Assembly (NCBI RefSeq): GCF_026151205.1
Contig: NC_087072.1
Span: 69,501-133,500, forward strand
Direction: 5' to 3'
Length of the DNA: 64,000 nt
DNA from: Bolinopsis microptera
Taxonomy: Eukaryota; Ctenophora; Tentaculata; Lobata; Bolinopsidae
Shown one piece after another: positions 63,938-64,000 of the stretch. The stretch's first letter is position 1, and the number at the start of each line of letters is the position of its first letter. Under the pieces are notes generated by a model. That model searched no databases. It was not told the origin of the DNA and saw only the letters and a list, made by a program, of their open reading frames with translations. The translations under genes were made by a program, and so were the position numbers.

Positions 63938-64000
63938 TACAATCTATCGTAAAACAGGGGTTCTAGAAAACCCACTTCCCGATGTTCCTGAAACCTGAAA
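63938..64000. repeat. Start of an inverted repeat running past the window end
   Basis: Reverse-complementary to about 61526-61585 (TCTAGAACCCCTGTTTTACG). The two pieces therefore bound a ~2.4 kb segment that includes the dispersed repeats and the fold-back. The outer boundary lies beyond 64000. Confidence 0.75.

Overview
The window looks like nuclear DNA of an invertebrate metazoan. It is AT-rich, genes are split by GT-AG introns, and there are non-LTR and LTR retrotransposons, many short inverted-repeat elements and two recognisable animal chromatin/nucleolar genes. The retrotransposon mix and GC-rich palindromic elements would suit a cnidarian or another early-branching animal, but the sequence alone does not fix the taxon.

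Layout. 1-3573 is a tandem array of a ~1.35 kb unit with small phase 1-1 exons of a cysteine-rich extracellular protein (minus strand), full of indels between copies. 6374-7420 is the tail of a non-LTR element with an 8-bp repeat tail. 9099-9973 is a frameshifted LINE ORF1. 10.5-12.5 kb holds short inverted-repeat elements. 13578-16155 is a 2.6 kb element with G-run termini, built of minisatellites and TCC-rich tracts. 16270-16336 is tRNA-like.

16.7-31.2 kb is a retrotransposon nest. Near-identical ~722-bp inverted arms lie at 16744-17465 and 26156-26876. Between them are a TA-flanked element with 140-bp inverted ends and, on the minus strand, a bicistronic LINE with open ORFs. ORF1 combines a PHD-like finger, coiled coil, AlkB-type dioxygenase and SGNH esterase. 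ORF2 has a zinc finger, endonuclease and reverse transcriptase. The ORFs overlap by ATGA. A second LINE (27202-30222, minus) lies just outside the right arm, and a tail of a related copy is at 18480-19068.

Host genes. 31764-32849 (+) encodes the conserved C-terminal part of NOL8. 33582-43841 (+) is an Additional-sex-combs-like (ASXL) gene that I modelled as ten coding exons totalling 2964 nt, exactly 988 codons with stop. It has a HARE-HTH domain, a DEUBAD domain and a C-terminal PHD finger. Its first intron carries two fold-back elements inserted at TTAA.

43.8-64 kb has no recognisable host gene. It is a mosaic of short inverted-repeat elements, several with clean target-site duplications, telomere-like repeats, fold-backs and a 6.9 kb LTR retrotransposon (49168-56073, TSD CTTTC) that keeps only a gag-like ORF.

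The most notable object is the 19.2-26.15 kb LINE, which carries both a demethylase-type dioxygenase and an esterase in ORF1 with all expected active-site residues.
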